Source: Prevotellaceae bacterium
GTDB taxonomy: Bacteria; Bacteroidota; Bacteroidia; Bacteroidales; Bacteroidaceae
Length of the DNA stretch: 33,606 nt
Assembly: GCA_021153165.1 (NCBI GenBank)
Contig: JAGKTZ010000025.1
Location: 1-33,606 of the forward strand
Direction: 5' to 3'
Position 1 is the first letter of the stretch. Every line of letters begins with the position of its first letter. Both the position numbers and the translations under genes were made by a program. Of this stretch, positions 7,941-16,358 are shown one piece after another. The notes under the pieces are model-generated. The model was not told the origin of the DNA and ran no database searches. It saw only the letters and a list, made by a program, of their open reading frames with translations.

Positions 7941-8477
7941 TTATTTAATCTTGCGCATTGTGGAGTCTACGACAACCAGGTTGGTGTCTCTCAGACTCTT
8001 GCTGATATTACCTAATTCCTTGAGGCTAAACTCTAAGGCTTCGTCTACCTCTGTTGCACTGTAGGTATCTTTGTACGAACTCTTGTTGTAATCCCAAGAG
8101 ATCTTAGGTCCATTGTCTTGGAATAGACCCTGTGCCGCCGAACCAACGAGTACAACGATTGCGACTGAGGCTGCTGCGCGGAAGAAGGGGCGTAGGCGAT
8201 AGAAAGTGGTTGCACGTTGAGCGCGGACAACCGTTTTTTCCGCTTTGGATTCTTCGTTTTTCTCGCCCACCAGTTCCAGCATCTTTTTGTCAAAGTCTGC
8301 GCCAAGGGGTTCTATTTGTCCAGCCACTTCTTCGTATTCGAACAGCGACTTGTATTGCGCCAAGTGAGCAGGCACCTCCTCTTGTGTGAAGAAGGCGTGC
8401 AGGATGCTTTCCTCTGCAGCAGAGGTCTGGCATTCCCAGTAGCGCTCTAGTAATTGTTCGATATATTTATAATCCAT
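7941..8477 (-). CDS. Predicted transmembrane anti-sigma factor
   Basis: A 178-residue protein with one hydrophobic segment at about residues 99-118. The N-terminal 95 residues face the cytoplasm and should hold the sigma-binding region; its opening (YIEQLLERYWECQTSAAEESIL) resembles Bacteroidota anti-sigma proteins rather than the classic HxxxCxxC zinc type. About 60 residues remain outside the membrane. The ATG overlaps the 3' end of the sigma gene by 11 bases, so the pair is translationally coupled. It is identified mostly by position and topology. Confidence 0.75.
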   Translation of the reverse strand: MDYKYIEQLLERYWECQTSAAEESILHAFFTQEEVPAHLAQYKSLFEYEEVAGQIEPLGADFDKKMLELVGEKNEESKAEKTVVRAQRATTFYRLRPFFRAAASVAIVVLVGSAAQGLFQDNGPKISWDYNKSSYKDTYSATEVDEALEFSLKELGNISKSLRDTNLVVVDSTMRKIK

Positions 8478-8979
8478 GACTTTCTATTTTTTGATATTGT
8501 TGACGGAGCAATTGTCGTGCGCGGTGATGTATCACCTTGACGTTTTCTTCTGTTATCTCGAGGATTTGCGCTGTCTCTCTCACGCTTTTCCCTTCGATGT
8601 CCCGAAGTTGCAGGATAGTTCGCAGTCGTTCGGGTAGTTGGTTGAACAGGCGGTGTACGTGCCTGAGTCGTTCGTCTCGTTCCAACCGTTCGTCGGGTAG
8701 TGGGCTAATATCGGCGCTCTCTATCGGATTTTCGTCGAGTGAGAGATGCTGTGCGTCGCGCTTTTCCCGTCTGTCGAGTGCCAGGTTTCTGCAGATGGTC
8801 ATGCAGTAGGCTTCGATAGAGTCGACTTTCTCAAGTTCTTCCCGCCGTTGCCAGACTCTAATGAGCGTGTCCTGCGTCACGTCCTCTGCTTCCGCGCTAT
8901 CGAGAGTGATACGCAGAGCCAACCTGAAGAGTTTGTTCTTCAAAGGCAAGAGGTCGTATCTGAAGTCGATCTTTTTCAT
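8467..8979 (-). CDS. ECF-type RNA polymerase sigma factor
   Basis: A 170-residue sigma-70-family factor with region 2 at about residues 10-80 (AEDVTQDTLIRVWQRREEL, binding core polymerase and the -10 element) and region 4 at about 105-165 (LPERLRTILQLRDIEGKSVRETAQILEIT region, binding the -35 element). Regions 1 and 3 are absent, as in ECF factors. It overlaps the anti-sigma gene and is followed by the DUF4252 gene, giving a three-gene envelope-stress or signalling unit. The upstream DNA carries a candidate promoter of the form recognised by ECF factors, which suggests autoregulation. Confidence 0.94.
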   Translation of the reverse strand: MKKIDFRYDLLPLKNKLFRLALRITLDSAEAEDVTQDTLIRVWQRREELEKVDSIEAYCMTICRNLALDRREKRDAQHLSLDENPIESADISPLPDERLERDERLRHVHRLFNQLPERLRTILQLRDIEGKSVRETAQILEITEENVKVIHHRARQLLRQQYQKIESHGL

Positions 8980-8995
8980 TGCTCTCTATAGTTAA

Positions 8996-9020
8996 GACGG
9001 ATAAGTGACGGAAAGGTTAC
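8996..9020 (-). promoter_or_regulatory. Candidate autoregulatory ECF promoter
   Basis: On the minus strand GTAACC (9020-9015) is separated by 15 bases from CGTC (8999-8996), the usual shape of an ECF promoter (a -35 element with AAC and a -10 CGTC). It lies 17-41 bases before the sigma factor ATG. I did not see the standard TAnnTTTG element in the same region. The assignment rests on general knowledge of ECF promoters. Confidence 0.45.
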
Positions 9021-9112
9021 AAAAAAAGTGAGATTTTTTTTATTTTTTTCGGAAAAAGTGCTTTTCCTTCATTTTTTCTGCCTTTAAGGCTTCGGAGAAA
9101 GGCGCCTTGGTG

Positions 9113-10183
9113 CTATTGGCAGTCAACTACCTTTTGGGTGGCAATGATGACGTGACGCTCATTGTATAATGTGGTAGCGAACCAGTAATCCTCGCCGCCG
9201 TCGCGCAGTTTGAAGCGTTTACGTAGTTCCGCCACTGTACCGGGAAAGTTGCGCACGGCCAGATTGGCTTGCTTCGTTGCGGCGAGCAGTGGACGAATCT
9301 CGCGCTTGCCGAACCCGCTGACGGTATGCACGCGAAAGACTCTGCCAGGGAAATCCTCCACGAGGTGTTCTGCTGTGTAGAGATGGCTGTTGGGGTGGAG
9401 TTTTTCCAGTCCAAAGCGCTCGCTCATCAGGCGAAAGGCACCTGCCTTGAGTACTGCTGTACCCGGTTCGTAGAGAAAAGTTTTTACTTCGTCGGTATAT
9501 TTCACGGCAGCCCTACTTTCTGCGTTGGCATCAAAGGAAAAGTCATAGCGGTCGTCGTGGCAAATGATTTTTGTGGAGTCTTTTTCACATGGGTAAAGCA
9601 GGAGTAATTCCTTGCATTCACCTCCGACAGCTACAATGTGTACTTCGGCAGCAGGCCCTAGGGATTGCATGGCACGAGTAATATCCAGCATAGGCGAGAG
9701 CTTGATCATGATGTGCTTTGCTTTTTCCAACAGACTGGGCATTAGTTCTGCTGCGTTGGGGGTGCAATCTTCTACCAATAAGACTTTGCGTCCTACATCC
9801 GAACGGCGGGCTGGATCTAAATAGATCAAATCCTGAGGTGGTAGGGTGGGGAGTATTTCTTCGGCCACGCCGTTGATCACATCCACAGACTTGATGCCGA
9901 GCAAGGGGAAATTGTGTCGTGCTATACGGCAGAGATCTTCGTTTTGCTCCACGTAGGTGCCGTGCTCGAATAGCTGTGACAGGGTAGAAAAGTCCACACC
10001 AAATCCACCTGTCAAGTCGGTCATTTTGTCGCCACCCTTGGGAAATAGCTGCGAGATGACTTGCTTTTTGTATAGTGCTGCCTTTTCGCTAGAACACTGC
10101 TCCATAGAAATCGATGGTGGAGCGAGTAGATCATCGATTTCAGCCCAGCGTGGTAATTTCTTGGCAAGAGGTGAATGCTTCAT
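9113..10183 (-). CDS. THUMP-like domain class I SAM-dependent methyltransferase
   Basis: A 356-residue predicted cytoplasmic methyltransferase. SAM-binding motif I is DLTGGFGVDF (residues 56-65), and YLDPARR (121-127) takes the place of the catalytic loop. The C-terminal third resembles the THUMP-like domain of a Bacteroidota family, which suggests an RNA substrate, but the target base is not known. It stands between the ECF sigma unit and the acetylation cassette and is separated from the latter by a strong terminator. Confidence 0.85.
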   Translation of the reverse strand: MKHSPLAKKLPRWAEIDDLLAPPSISMEQCSSEKAALYKKQVISQLFPKGGDKMTDLTGGFGVDFSTLSQLFEHGTYVEQNEDLCRIARHNFPLLGIKSVDVINGVAEEILPTLPPQDLIYLDPARRSDVGRKVLLVEDCTPNAAELMPSLLEKAKHIMIKLSPMLDITRAMQSLGPAAEVHIVAVGGECKELLLLYPCEKDSTKIICHDDRYDFSFDANAESRAAVKYTDEVKTFLYEPGTAVLKAGAFRLMSERFGLEKLHPNSHLYTAEHLVEDFPGRVFRVHTVSGFGKREIRPLLAATKQANLAVRNFPGTVAELRKRFKLRDGGEDYWFATTLYNERHVIIATQKVVDCQ

Positions 10184-10199
10184 GTATTAGATATTGTGT

Positions 10200-10272
10200 T
10201 ATATAAAAACTGCTGTTGCACTACCATCTATTCGAACAAACGAGGTTAGATGTTGGTGCAACAGTTGCTTTT
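10200..10272 (-). terminator. Bidirectional terminator after the O-acetylation cassette
   Basis: A long interrupted hairpin spans 10213-10264: CTGTTGCAC pairs with GTGCAACAG at its base (nine perfect pairs) and CATCTA with TAGATG further in. On the minus strand it is followed by GTTTTTATATAA, on the plus strand by TTGCTTTTTTATT. It lies within ten bases of the stop codon of the first DHHW gene and separates the cassette from the methyltransferase gene. Confidence 0.85.
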
Positions 10273-11628
10273 TTATTGTGGCCATCCCAATTTGCTGATT
10301 TGAGCAGCATAGGGGTCTTTTTGAGTCAAGAAACCGGCATATTGATTTTTGATATTGCCGTCGTATGCCTTAAAGATATTGTTGGCAAACAGGATGTCTG
10401 TGATTTTGTTGTTTCTGACATAGTCCTTCATATTCCTTGTGAAATAGCGGTGGTCTATGACATGGATTTCCTCGAAAGAGTAGAACAAGAAACCTGGTAT
10501 GAGGTTGCCAAAACTATCCTTAAGTATGATCAAGCGGCGCTTGTTCTTGGTGCCAGTTTGTACTTTGACGATTTGGCAGTCTGAAGCCATGTAGGTACAG
10601 TAAGCACCGCCGCTACCATCTTTGTACTTCCAGAAGAAGGGACCTTTGCTTGCGGCGCGAACGCCTGTCACCTTGTACTTCTTGTCTATATTGTAGCCGT
10701 AATAAGTCGTTTCGTAGTCGATATTTTGTGGAACGTAGTATACAAAATCTTCGGGAGCGCGCTTCAGAGCAATATCATTCGAATAACCATACATCGAACC
10801 GACGTAACCGCGTACAGCCTTGCGCTCATAACTGCTGAGTGGTTTGAATGGAACGCCTGCCACTTTTGCAAATTCTTCTGCTGCGTAGTAAGCGCCCAGC
10901 GGTGCCCAGTGGTGGTCAGTACGCAAGTAGATAGGCTCTGCTACGTGATCGCCCAGGGCATTGTAGACGTTGACCTTCTTCACGCTATCGTCCAAATGGG
11001 CAAAGATGTTCTTGATGACAGGTAACTGGGGCTTTGAGAATTCCTTAGCCTTTTCTGGCAGATAATACTCTGTCGAGGTTGGGATGACTGTGCAATATAC
11101 ATTGACCTTGTCTCCAAAAGTCTTTTTATAGAGATTGGCCGCTTCAGCATAGCCAACACCACCCTTTTCGGTTCCGCCAAATGCCATCAGAGCACGTACA
11201 TTTTCGCCAGAGCCAATCACAACGATACCGCGGTTAGCAATTTTTGCCTTTTCGTCAGCGGTCACTTTGTTATTGTATTCACCCAGTTCGCGACCTTGGT
11301 TGGCATTGTCCTCCTCGGGGACAGGTTGGTCTTTTGACGAGTGGAATGTGATTTGTTCTTCTTCCGAAAAACTGAAACGGAGTTTATCCTTGATGTTCAT
11401 GCTCAGTAGCATCAGGGTGTCGCGGTATGGCTCTGTGTCGCTAAACCAGGCAGAGAGTTCTGTGGTGTAAGTCCCCTTGAACAATTTGTCGAAAGAGAAT
11501 TCTGGTAAAGTAGCCAACTCTCGCTTTTCTAATTGAGAGATGGTGCTACGTGGGAAGGTGTCGAAGACCAAAGTGAAAGCTCCGAAAAGCAGAGCTATTA
11601 TAACTATGTATATGGTATGCTTGTTCAT
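10273..11628 (-). CDS. DHHW family protein (AlgX/AlgJ-like O-acetylation protein), copy 1
   Basis: A 451-residue envelope protein. An N-terminal hydrophobic segment (residues 6-22) serves as signal or anchor, so the catalytic part is periplasmic. DHHW lies at 238-241 within RTDHHWAPLGAYYAA, and KDSFGN at 370-375 offers the nucleophile Ser372. This is the Asp-His-Ser arrangement of the SGNH-like AlgX/AlgJ proteins, which transfer or remove acetyl groups on exported polysaccharides. It begins one base after the stop codon of the second DHHW gene, so the two are coupled. It is longer than copy 2 by an N-terminal region of about 90 residues. The actual glycan is unknown. Confidence 0.87.
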   Translation of the reverse strand: MNKHTIYIVIIALLFGAFTLVFDTFPRSTISQLEKRELATLPEFSFDKLFKGTYTTELSAWFSDTEPYRDTLMLLSMNIKDKLRFSFSEEEQITFHSSKDQPVPEEDNANQGRELGEYNNKVTADEKAKIANRGIVVIGSGENVRALMAFGGTEKGGVGYAEAANLYKKTFGDKVNVYCTVIPTSTEYYLPEKAKEFSKPQLPVIKNIFAHLDDSVKKVNVYNALGDHVAEPIYLRTDHHWAPLGAYYAAEEFAKVAGVPFKPLSSYERKAVRGYVGSMYGYSNDIALKRAPEDFVYYVPQNIDYETTYYGYNIDKKYKVTGVRAASKGPFFWKYKDGSGGAYCTYMASDCQIVKVQTGTKNKRRLIILKDSFGNLIPGFLFYSFEEIHVIDHRYFTRNMKDYVRNNKITDILFANNIFKAYDGNIKNQYAGFLTQKDPYAAQISKLGWPQ

Positions 11629-11629
11629 A

Positions 11630-12694
11630 TTATTGTGTCAGATAAGCTTTGTACGAATTGATGGTTTTTGTCATGCAAGCGTGCGAGATGTTGTTTGCAA
11701 AGAGGATGTCGGTCACATTGTGTTCGGCAACGTATGCTTTCATGTTTTTGGTGAAGTATCTACAATCTACGATGTGAATGTGCTCGAAGGAGTAGAATAG
11801 ATACCCTGGGACTGCATTGCCGAAACTATCCTTCAAGATGAGCAGGCTTCTGCCATTCTTTGTACCAGTGTTGACGTGTACCAGCCTGTCGTCGCCACCG
11901 AAGAAAGTGCAATAGGCTAATCTGCTACCATCAGGATATTTCAAGAAAAAGGGTTCTTCGCATGGTGCACTTGCACTGATGACTTTGCGACGAGATTTAT
12001 CCAAAGTGTACTTGATGTATGTTGTGGTATATTCGATGTCCCTTGGTGTATGATAGTAGAAAACCTCTGGATTTTTTCTAATAGAGGCATCTTTCGCAAA
12101 TGTCGGCATCGTACCTACATAGTTTGACACACAGAGGGTGTCATAGTGGGAGAGATCGCGGAAGGGGAGATCGGCAACATGGGCAAACTGTTTTGCTGCA
12201 TAGTAGGCGCCGAGTGCTGCCCAGTGGTGGTCTGTGCGCGAGTAAATGCCTTCGGTGGCATGTGTGCCGAGTGTAGTATAGATGTTGACAGGATTCACTT
12301 CCTTGTCCAAGTGTTTAAAGATGGTTTCGATCGTCTTACCTTCGCTTCGAGTCCACTCCTTTGCACCATCAGGGCAGTAGAATGCGCCTTGTGTGGGGAT
12401 AGGCATCACGTAGATATTGACGTTGGGGAATTCCTTTTTGTAGAGGTTGGCCACTTGTGCATAGAGGGTGTCTCGTCCGCCGCCACCGCTCCATGAGCTG
12501 AATGCTCTCAGGCTGTCGCCCTTGCCTGCGATGATGATATTTCCGGCTGGTGCTTTGCGCACAGTGGCAGTGGCATTGACCTGATTGATGTATTCGGGGA
12601 TTGGCGTAGTGTGCCAATCTATTTGTGCGACAGTCGTGCTTGGTGCGAGAAGGCAGAGCAGAGTTGCTAGGACGAATGTATATATATTTCTCAT
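11630..12694 (-). CDS. DHHW family protein (AlgX/AlgJ-like O-acetylation protein), copy 2
   Basis: A 354-residue exported protein with a signal peptide (MRNIYTFVLATLLCLLAPST and following residues). It shares the family motifs of copy 1: DHHW at 155-158 in RTDHHWAALGAYYAAKQFA and LKDSFGN with Ser290. Blocks such as ANLYKKEFPNVNIYVMPIPT align well with copy 1, so the two are paralogues from an old tandem duplication. It starts five bases after the MBOAT stop codon. The likely role is acetyl transfer to a surface glycan with acetyl groups supplied across the membrane by the MBOAT protein. Confidence 0.87.
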   Translation of the reverse strand: MRNIYTFVLATLLCLLAPSTTVAQIDWHTTPIPEYINQVNATATVRKAPAGNIIIAGKGDSLRAFSSWSGGGGRDTLYAQVANLYKKEFPNVNIYVMPIPTQGAFYCPDGAKEWTRSEGKTIETIFKHLDKEVNPVNIYTTLGTHATEGIYSRTDHHWAALGAYYAAKQFAHVADLPFRDLSHYDTLCVSNYVGTMPTFAKDASIRKNPEVFYYHTPRDIEYTTTYIKYTLDKSRRKVISASAPCEEPFFLKYPDGSRLAYCTFFGGDDRLVHVNTGTKNGRSLLILKDSFGNAVPGYLFYSFEHIHIVDCRYFTKNMKAYVAEHNVTDILFANNISHACMTKTINSYKAYLTQ

Positions 12695-12699
12695 GGCGA

Positions 12700-14145
12700 T
12701 TAGAATCTAGTGTAGATGAAAGCATTGTTTGTGGCACCAACGAGCAAGGCTACACTTAGTATCAGAAGTATCGCCGAGATGACTACTCGTGTTGTGGTGG
12801 CAACGATTTCGCCATATTTCTCGTTGTTGGCAAAGGCTCGTTGGTAGACTTTGTTGACAGTGTCATAGACTGGCAGACAGAAGACTAGTGCTACGACCCA
12901 CAACCAGAAATTGTCTGTGATAGCAGTCTGACTGAGCAGGTCGAATCCCTTGCTTGCATTGCCAAAGAATGAACGGAAGAATATTTGCATCTTGCCGAAA
13001 TCTTCAAAATAGAAGATACCCCAACCGATAGTGACGAGTAGCAGGCTGTATAGGTGTAGGAAAAAGGCTGGGATGCGTTCTTTCCAGCGCAGGATGGTAT
13101 ACTTTTCCAGCATCACGATCACGCCGAAGTATACACCCCAAATGATGAAGTTCCAGCTAGCGCCGTGCCACATACCGGTGAGGAACCACACGGTCATGAT
13201 GTTCAACGCCTGGTGGCGACGATTACCGCCCATGGGGATATAGACGTAGTCGCGGAAGAAACTACCCAGCGACATGTGCCATCTGCGCCAGAAATCGGTG
13301 ATAGAATTGCAACAATAGGGGTGGTTGAAGTTCTCGTTGAAGTGGAAACCCAAGCAGCGGCCCATACCGATGGCCATGTCGGAGTAACCAGAGAAGTCAA
13401 AGAAGATCTGCAATGCGAAAGCCAGGATTCCGACCCAAGCGCCCGAGGTAGACAGGTCGTTCAGGCCATTCGCTAGGAACTGATCTGCGATAGTCGAGAA
13501 CTGGTTTGCCAAAATCACCTTCTTGCCCAAACCGATCAGGAAGCGATACGAGCCATCTGCAAAGTCTGCAGCAGTGACGCGTCTGTTGGAAATCTCGGCA
13601 GCCACGGTGTTGTAGCGCACGATAGGGCCGGCGATCAATTGGGGGAACATCGAGATGTAAAGTAACAAACCGAAGAAGTTCTTTTGCGCTGGAGACTCCT
13701 TGCGATAGACGTCTATCAGGTATGATATAGATTGGAATGTGTAGAAACTGATACCGATGGGTAGCGAGATCTTAGGGTCTGCCACTGTGATACCTATTGA
13801 TGTCAGTGTTTGGGCAAAGAAACCTGCATATTTGAATGTGCCGAGAATAAGTAGGTTGCAGATCAGACCTACTACCAGTGCAACCTTCCTATTTTGCTCT
13901 TGTTTGTCGATGACGCGGCCGGCGATAAAGTTGATGACAACGCTACCCAGCATCAAGAATACATAGACGGGTTCGCCCCAAGCGTAGAAGATCAGGGAGA
14001 AGGCTACCAAGATGCTGTTCTTGGCCAGGTTGCTTTGCTCCAGTGGGGTCGAGAAAAACTTTTTGTCCAACCATCCTGCCAACAGATAGCACAGGGCAAA
14101 GGAGGGGAGGAATACGAATAGGAAAAATAGATCAGAAAAAACCAT
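12700..14145 (-). CDS. MBOAT family O-acyltransferase (AlgI-like)
   Basis: A 481-residue polytopic membrane protein of the membrane-bound O-acyltransferase family. The conserved WRRWHMSLGSFFRDY (His290) and TGMWHGASWNFIIWG (His327) are the family's signature, with His327 the presumed catalytic residue; PIGISFYTFQSISY (129-142) is also typical. AlgI-type proteins move acetyl groups from a cytoplasmic donor to the periplasmic face, where AlgX/AlgJ or SGNH partners attach them to polysaccharide. The two DHHW genes follow at once, and an SGNH hydrolase gene precedes it by 75 bases, so the set forms a complete-looking O-acetylation cassette. Confidence 0.94.
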   Translation of the reverse strand: MVFSDLFFLFVFLPSFALCYLLAGWLDKKFFSTPLEQSNLAKNSILVAFSLIFYAWGEPVYVFLMLGSVVINFIAGRVIDKQEQNRKVALVVGLICNLLILGTFKYAGFFAQTLTSIGITVADPKISLPIGISFYTFQSISYLIDVYRKESPAQKNFFGLLLYISMFPQLIAGPIVRYNTVAAEISNRRVTAADFADGSYRFLIGLGKKVILANQFSTIADQFLANGLNDLSTSGAWVGILAFALQIFFDFSGYSDMAIGMGRCLGFHFNENFNHPYCCNSITDFWRRWHMSLGSFFRDYVYIPMGGNRRHQALNIMTVWFLTGMWHGASWNFIIWGVYFGVIVMLEKYTILRWKERIPAFFLHLYSLLLVTIGWGIFYFEDFGKMQIFFRSFFGNASKGFDLLSQTAITDNFWLWVVALVFCLPVYDTVNKVYQRAFANNEKYGEIVATTTRVVISAILLILSVALLVGATNNAFIYTRF

Positions 14146-14166
14146 GTAATTCGTTTTTGCTATTTT

Positions 14167-14183
14167 GACGAGTGCGACTCGTC
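14167..14183. other. Perfect 7-bp stem between the SGNH and MBOAT genes
   Basis: GACGAGT and ACTCGTC pair around a GCG loop in the 75-base gap. On the minus strand the following bases are A-rich, so it is not a typical terminator for the cassette; on the plus strand GTATTTTTG follows. It may stabilise or process the cassette mRNA. Confidence 0.4.
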
Positions 14184-14220
14184 GTATTTTTGACTAATAG
14201 TGTAAATTCAATATCAAGGG

Positions 14221-15084
14221 TCAGAAGTAGAGCATCGCTGCTACCTGGCGTGCCACATAGCGACCGTTTCGACGCGCTCCGGCTTCGTTGGTGTGTGTGC
14301 CGTCATAGGTGAATTTGTTCTTCGCCTTTTCGCGTGGGCGATACAGGCTGCTACCGCCGTCCATACGCACAAGGCCCACGCTCAACCATTTTGCACATTC
14401 TGCGATAGTGTCAGCTGTGCGTAGGATTTCTGTAGTTGAAACAGCAGCGGCCTGCATGGGGGTGAGCAGTATGATTTGAGCATCGGGAAAGGCTTGCATC
14501 AGTAATTCGCAGTTGTATCGGATAGATTCGGTCAGCGAAGTGATGGTGTTGACCTTGCGGTCGGTGATGAATCTGTCTTGTATGCTGAATGCTTGTGCCG
14601 CGCTTTTGTCAAAGACTCCCGGACGGCGCTTCTGAAACCATGCATCGTTTGTGCCAGCGGCGATGATGATCAGATTGGGGGTAACTTGTTCGCCCGTCTT
14701 AACCGCAGTTTTCAGTCGTTCCACTTGATTGTAGATCACATTGTCATCGCCCAGGATGCCGATGTTTTCCTCGCGATTCAGCTTGGTGCGTATGGTGTTG
14801 GTCCAGGTGGCTCCGCTGCGAGCATAACTGCGACATGATGCAGGCTGCAAGGCTTCTGCAAACCATTTGTTCCACCCGAGTGGGTGGTCGCACTGGTCTC
14901 CGCCGATGGCGGTCTCGGAATCGCCTAGCAGGACTACGTGTAGATTTGAGTAGTCGTTTATTGCTGGTAGGCTGTCTACAACATGGCAGTCGGAGTAAGC
15001 CATAGGCGACGGCGTGAGTAAAGCCTTTGCCATCTGTGGCAGATGCAATGCGAATAATGTCAATAGAATGTGCAAATAGTGCAT
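14221..15084 (-). CDS. Exported SGNH/GDSL-type hydrolase (predicted carbohydrate esterase)
   Basis: A 287-residue protein with an N-terminal signal-like segment and all SGNH blocks: GDS with nucleophile Ser56, the glycine of block II near residue 91, GTND with Asn146, and DGTHTN with Asp261 and His264. The family hydrolyses or transfers ester groups on carbohydrates or lipids. Its position at the head of the MBOAT/DHHW cassette suggests that it acts on the same acetylated glycan, as an esterase or an additional transferase. The ATG at 15084 is chosen over a GTG at 15123 because it places the hydrophobic segment at the N-terminus. Confidence 0.87.
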   Translation of the reverse strand: MHYLHILLTLFALHLPQMAKALLTPSPMAYSDCHVVDSLPAINDYSNLHVVLLGDSETAIGGDQCDHPLGWNKWFAEALQPASCRSYARSGATWTNTIRTKLNREENIGILGDDNVIYNQVERLKTAVKTGEQVTPNLIIIAAGTNDAWFQKRRPGVFDKSAAQAFSIQDRFITDRKVNTITSLTESIRYNCELLMQAFPDAQIILLTPMQAAAVSTTEILRTADTIAECAKWLSVGLVRMDGGSSLYRPREKAKNKFTYDGTHTNEAGARRNGRYVARQVAAMLYF

Positions 15085-15094
15085 TTGTGGTTCG

Positions 15095-15137
15095 GTTTTG
15101 TCAACAAAACAATGGGGAAACACGGTTTGGTGTCCCC
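15095..15137 (-). promoter_or_regulatory. Two hairpins in the leader of the SGNH/MBOAT/DHHW cassette
   Basis: The first hairpin pairs GGGGACAC with GTG-TT-TCCCC across 15137-15114. The second pairs GTTTTGT with ACAAAAC at 15110-15095 and ends 10 bases before the ATG at 15084, where it would compete with ribosome binding. Both lie downstream of the predicted promoter at 15191-15198. Confidence 0.4.
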
Positions 15138-15190
15138 TTTTGCTTTACTCGATGACAGTGTCAATAGTATGGTGCTCAATTTAAGCGCTG

Positions 15191-15198
15191 CAAAGGTA
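15191..15198 (-). promoter_or_regulatory. -7 promoter element of the O-acetylation cassette
   Basis: TACCTTTG on the minus strand fits TAnnTTTG exactly. The base triplet at the usual -33 distance is GTG rather than TTG, so the match there is weak. The predicted leader is about 100 bases. Confidence 0.55.
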
Positions 15199-15367
15199 CA
15201 AAAAAACAGTGATATGTCACTGCTGTCTCTTGCTCTTTGTTTGGTTGTCGTAGGGGTAAAAAAATAAAGTCTTGGTTTTTTGAAAATATCCAAGACTTTT
15301 TTTAAAAAAGGTTAGACTTTTTTTTAACGAGCCGTTGCAAAGTTTTGATAACTAAAAATGCTGGAGA

Positions 15368-15982
15368 TCAAAAGTCAAATCCAAACAAATCTTCCTCAGG
15401 AAGCAACGTAAATGTGCGACGGTGTATCGGGCTGATGCCGTGCTTGATGATGCCCTCGCGGTGAGCTTTGGTGGGATAACCAGCATTCTTGTCCCACGCA
15501 TAGTGGGGATAGAGTTGATGCTGCGCCATCATGTAGTCGTCGCGATAGGTCTTCGCCAAAATACTCGCCGCTGCGATGCTCAGATATTTACCATCGCCTT
15601 TCACCACCGTTTGCGAGGGAATCTTTTCATAAGGCTTAAACCTATTGCCATCTATAATAATAAATTCGGGACGTACACTCAGCGCATCAAGAGCACGGTG
15701 CATCGCTAGAATCGAGGCATTCAGAATATTGATGCGGTCGATTTCTTCTGCCGTCACTACACCCAGTGCCCACGCCACAGCATCGCGTTCGATTTCCTCG
15801 CGCAGGGCATAGCGCCGCTTAGCGGATAGTTGCTTCGAATCGTTCAGCCGTTCATTTTTATAGTCGGGTGGCAAGATCACGGCAGCGGCATAGACACTGC
15901 CAGCCAAGCATCCGCGCCCAGCCTCGTCGCATCCTGCTTCGATCCAACCCTTGTCGTTGAAAATAGGTGAAAGTTCGGGCAT
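15368..15982 (-). CDS. rnhB: Ribonuclease HII
   Basis: Cleaves RNA in RNA-DNA hybrids, including single ribonucleotides built into DNA. The 204-residue length is normal. DEAGRG (residues 19-24) supplies the first two acidic metal ligands; IIIDGNRF and the SILAKTYRDDYM segment supply the other two aspartates. The gene starts 10 bases after the ybjQ-like gene and lies downstream of the suf genes on the same strand, so transcription from that side is likely. Confidence 0.97.
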   Translation of the reverse strand: MPELSPIFNDKGWIEAGCDEAGRGCLAGSVYAAAVILPPDYKNERLNDSKQLSAKRRYALREEIERDAVAWALGVVTAEEIDRINILNASILAMHRALDALSVRPEFIIIDGNRFKPYEKIPSQTVVKGDGKYLSIAAASILAKTYRDDYMMAQHQLYPHYAWDKNAGYPTKAHREGIIKHGISPIHRRTFTLLPEEDLFGFDF

Positions 15983-15992
15983 GCTGTGTCTA

Positions 15993-16310
15993 TTAGATAA
16001 TCACCGCAGTACCACTACATGTCACCATTAGCATAGAACCGCTTGAACCTACGGTCTCGTAGTCAAAGTCAATGCCTACGATTGCGTTGGCGCCGAGTGC
16101 TTGTGCGCGAGATGTGAGTTCTTGAAGCGCCGCGTCCTTGGCTTCGCGCAACACTTGTTCGTAAGCATTAGAACGTCCGCCGACAAGATCGCGAATACCT
16201 GCCATAAAATCCTTGAAGACGTTGGCGCCGATGATTGTTTCGCTGGTCACTACGCCCAAATATTGACGTACGGGATAACCTTCGATCGTTGGTGTGGTTG
16301 TGAGTATCAT
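15993..16310 (-). CDS. YbjQ/UPF0145 family protein
   Basis: A 105-residue protein covering the whole YbjQ (UPF0145) domain, including the opening TTPTIEGYPVRQYLGVVTSE and the internal ALGANAIVGIDFDYE. The family forms pentameric rings, sometimes labelled putative heavy-metal-binding, but no reaction is established. No signal peptide or membrane segment is seen. It lies 48 bases after sufS and 10 bases before rnhB. Confidence 0.92.
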   Translation of the reverse strand: MILTTTPTIEGYPVRQYLGVVTSETIIGANVFKDFMAGIRDLVGGRSNAYEQVLREAKDAALQELTSRAQALGANAIVGIDFDYETVGSSGSMLMVTCSGTAVII

Positions 16311-16358
16311 AATTTTTTTGTTTAAGTGGGTAAATTCAAAAAAAGATAGAACTAAAGG

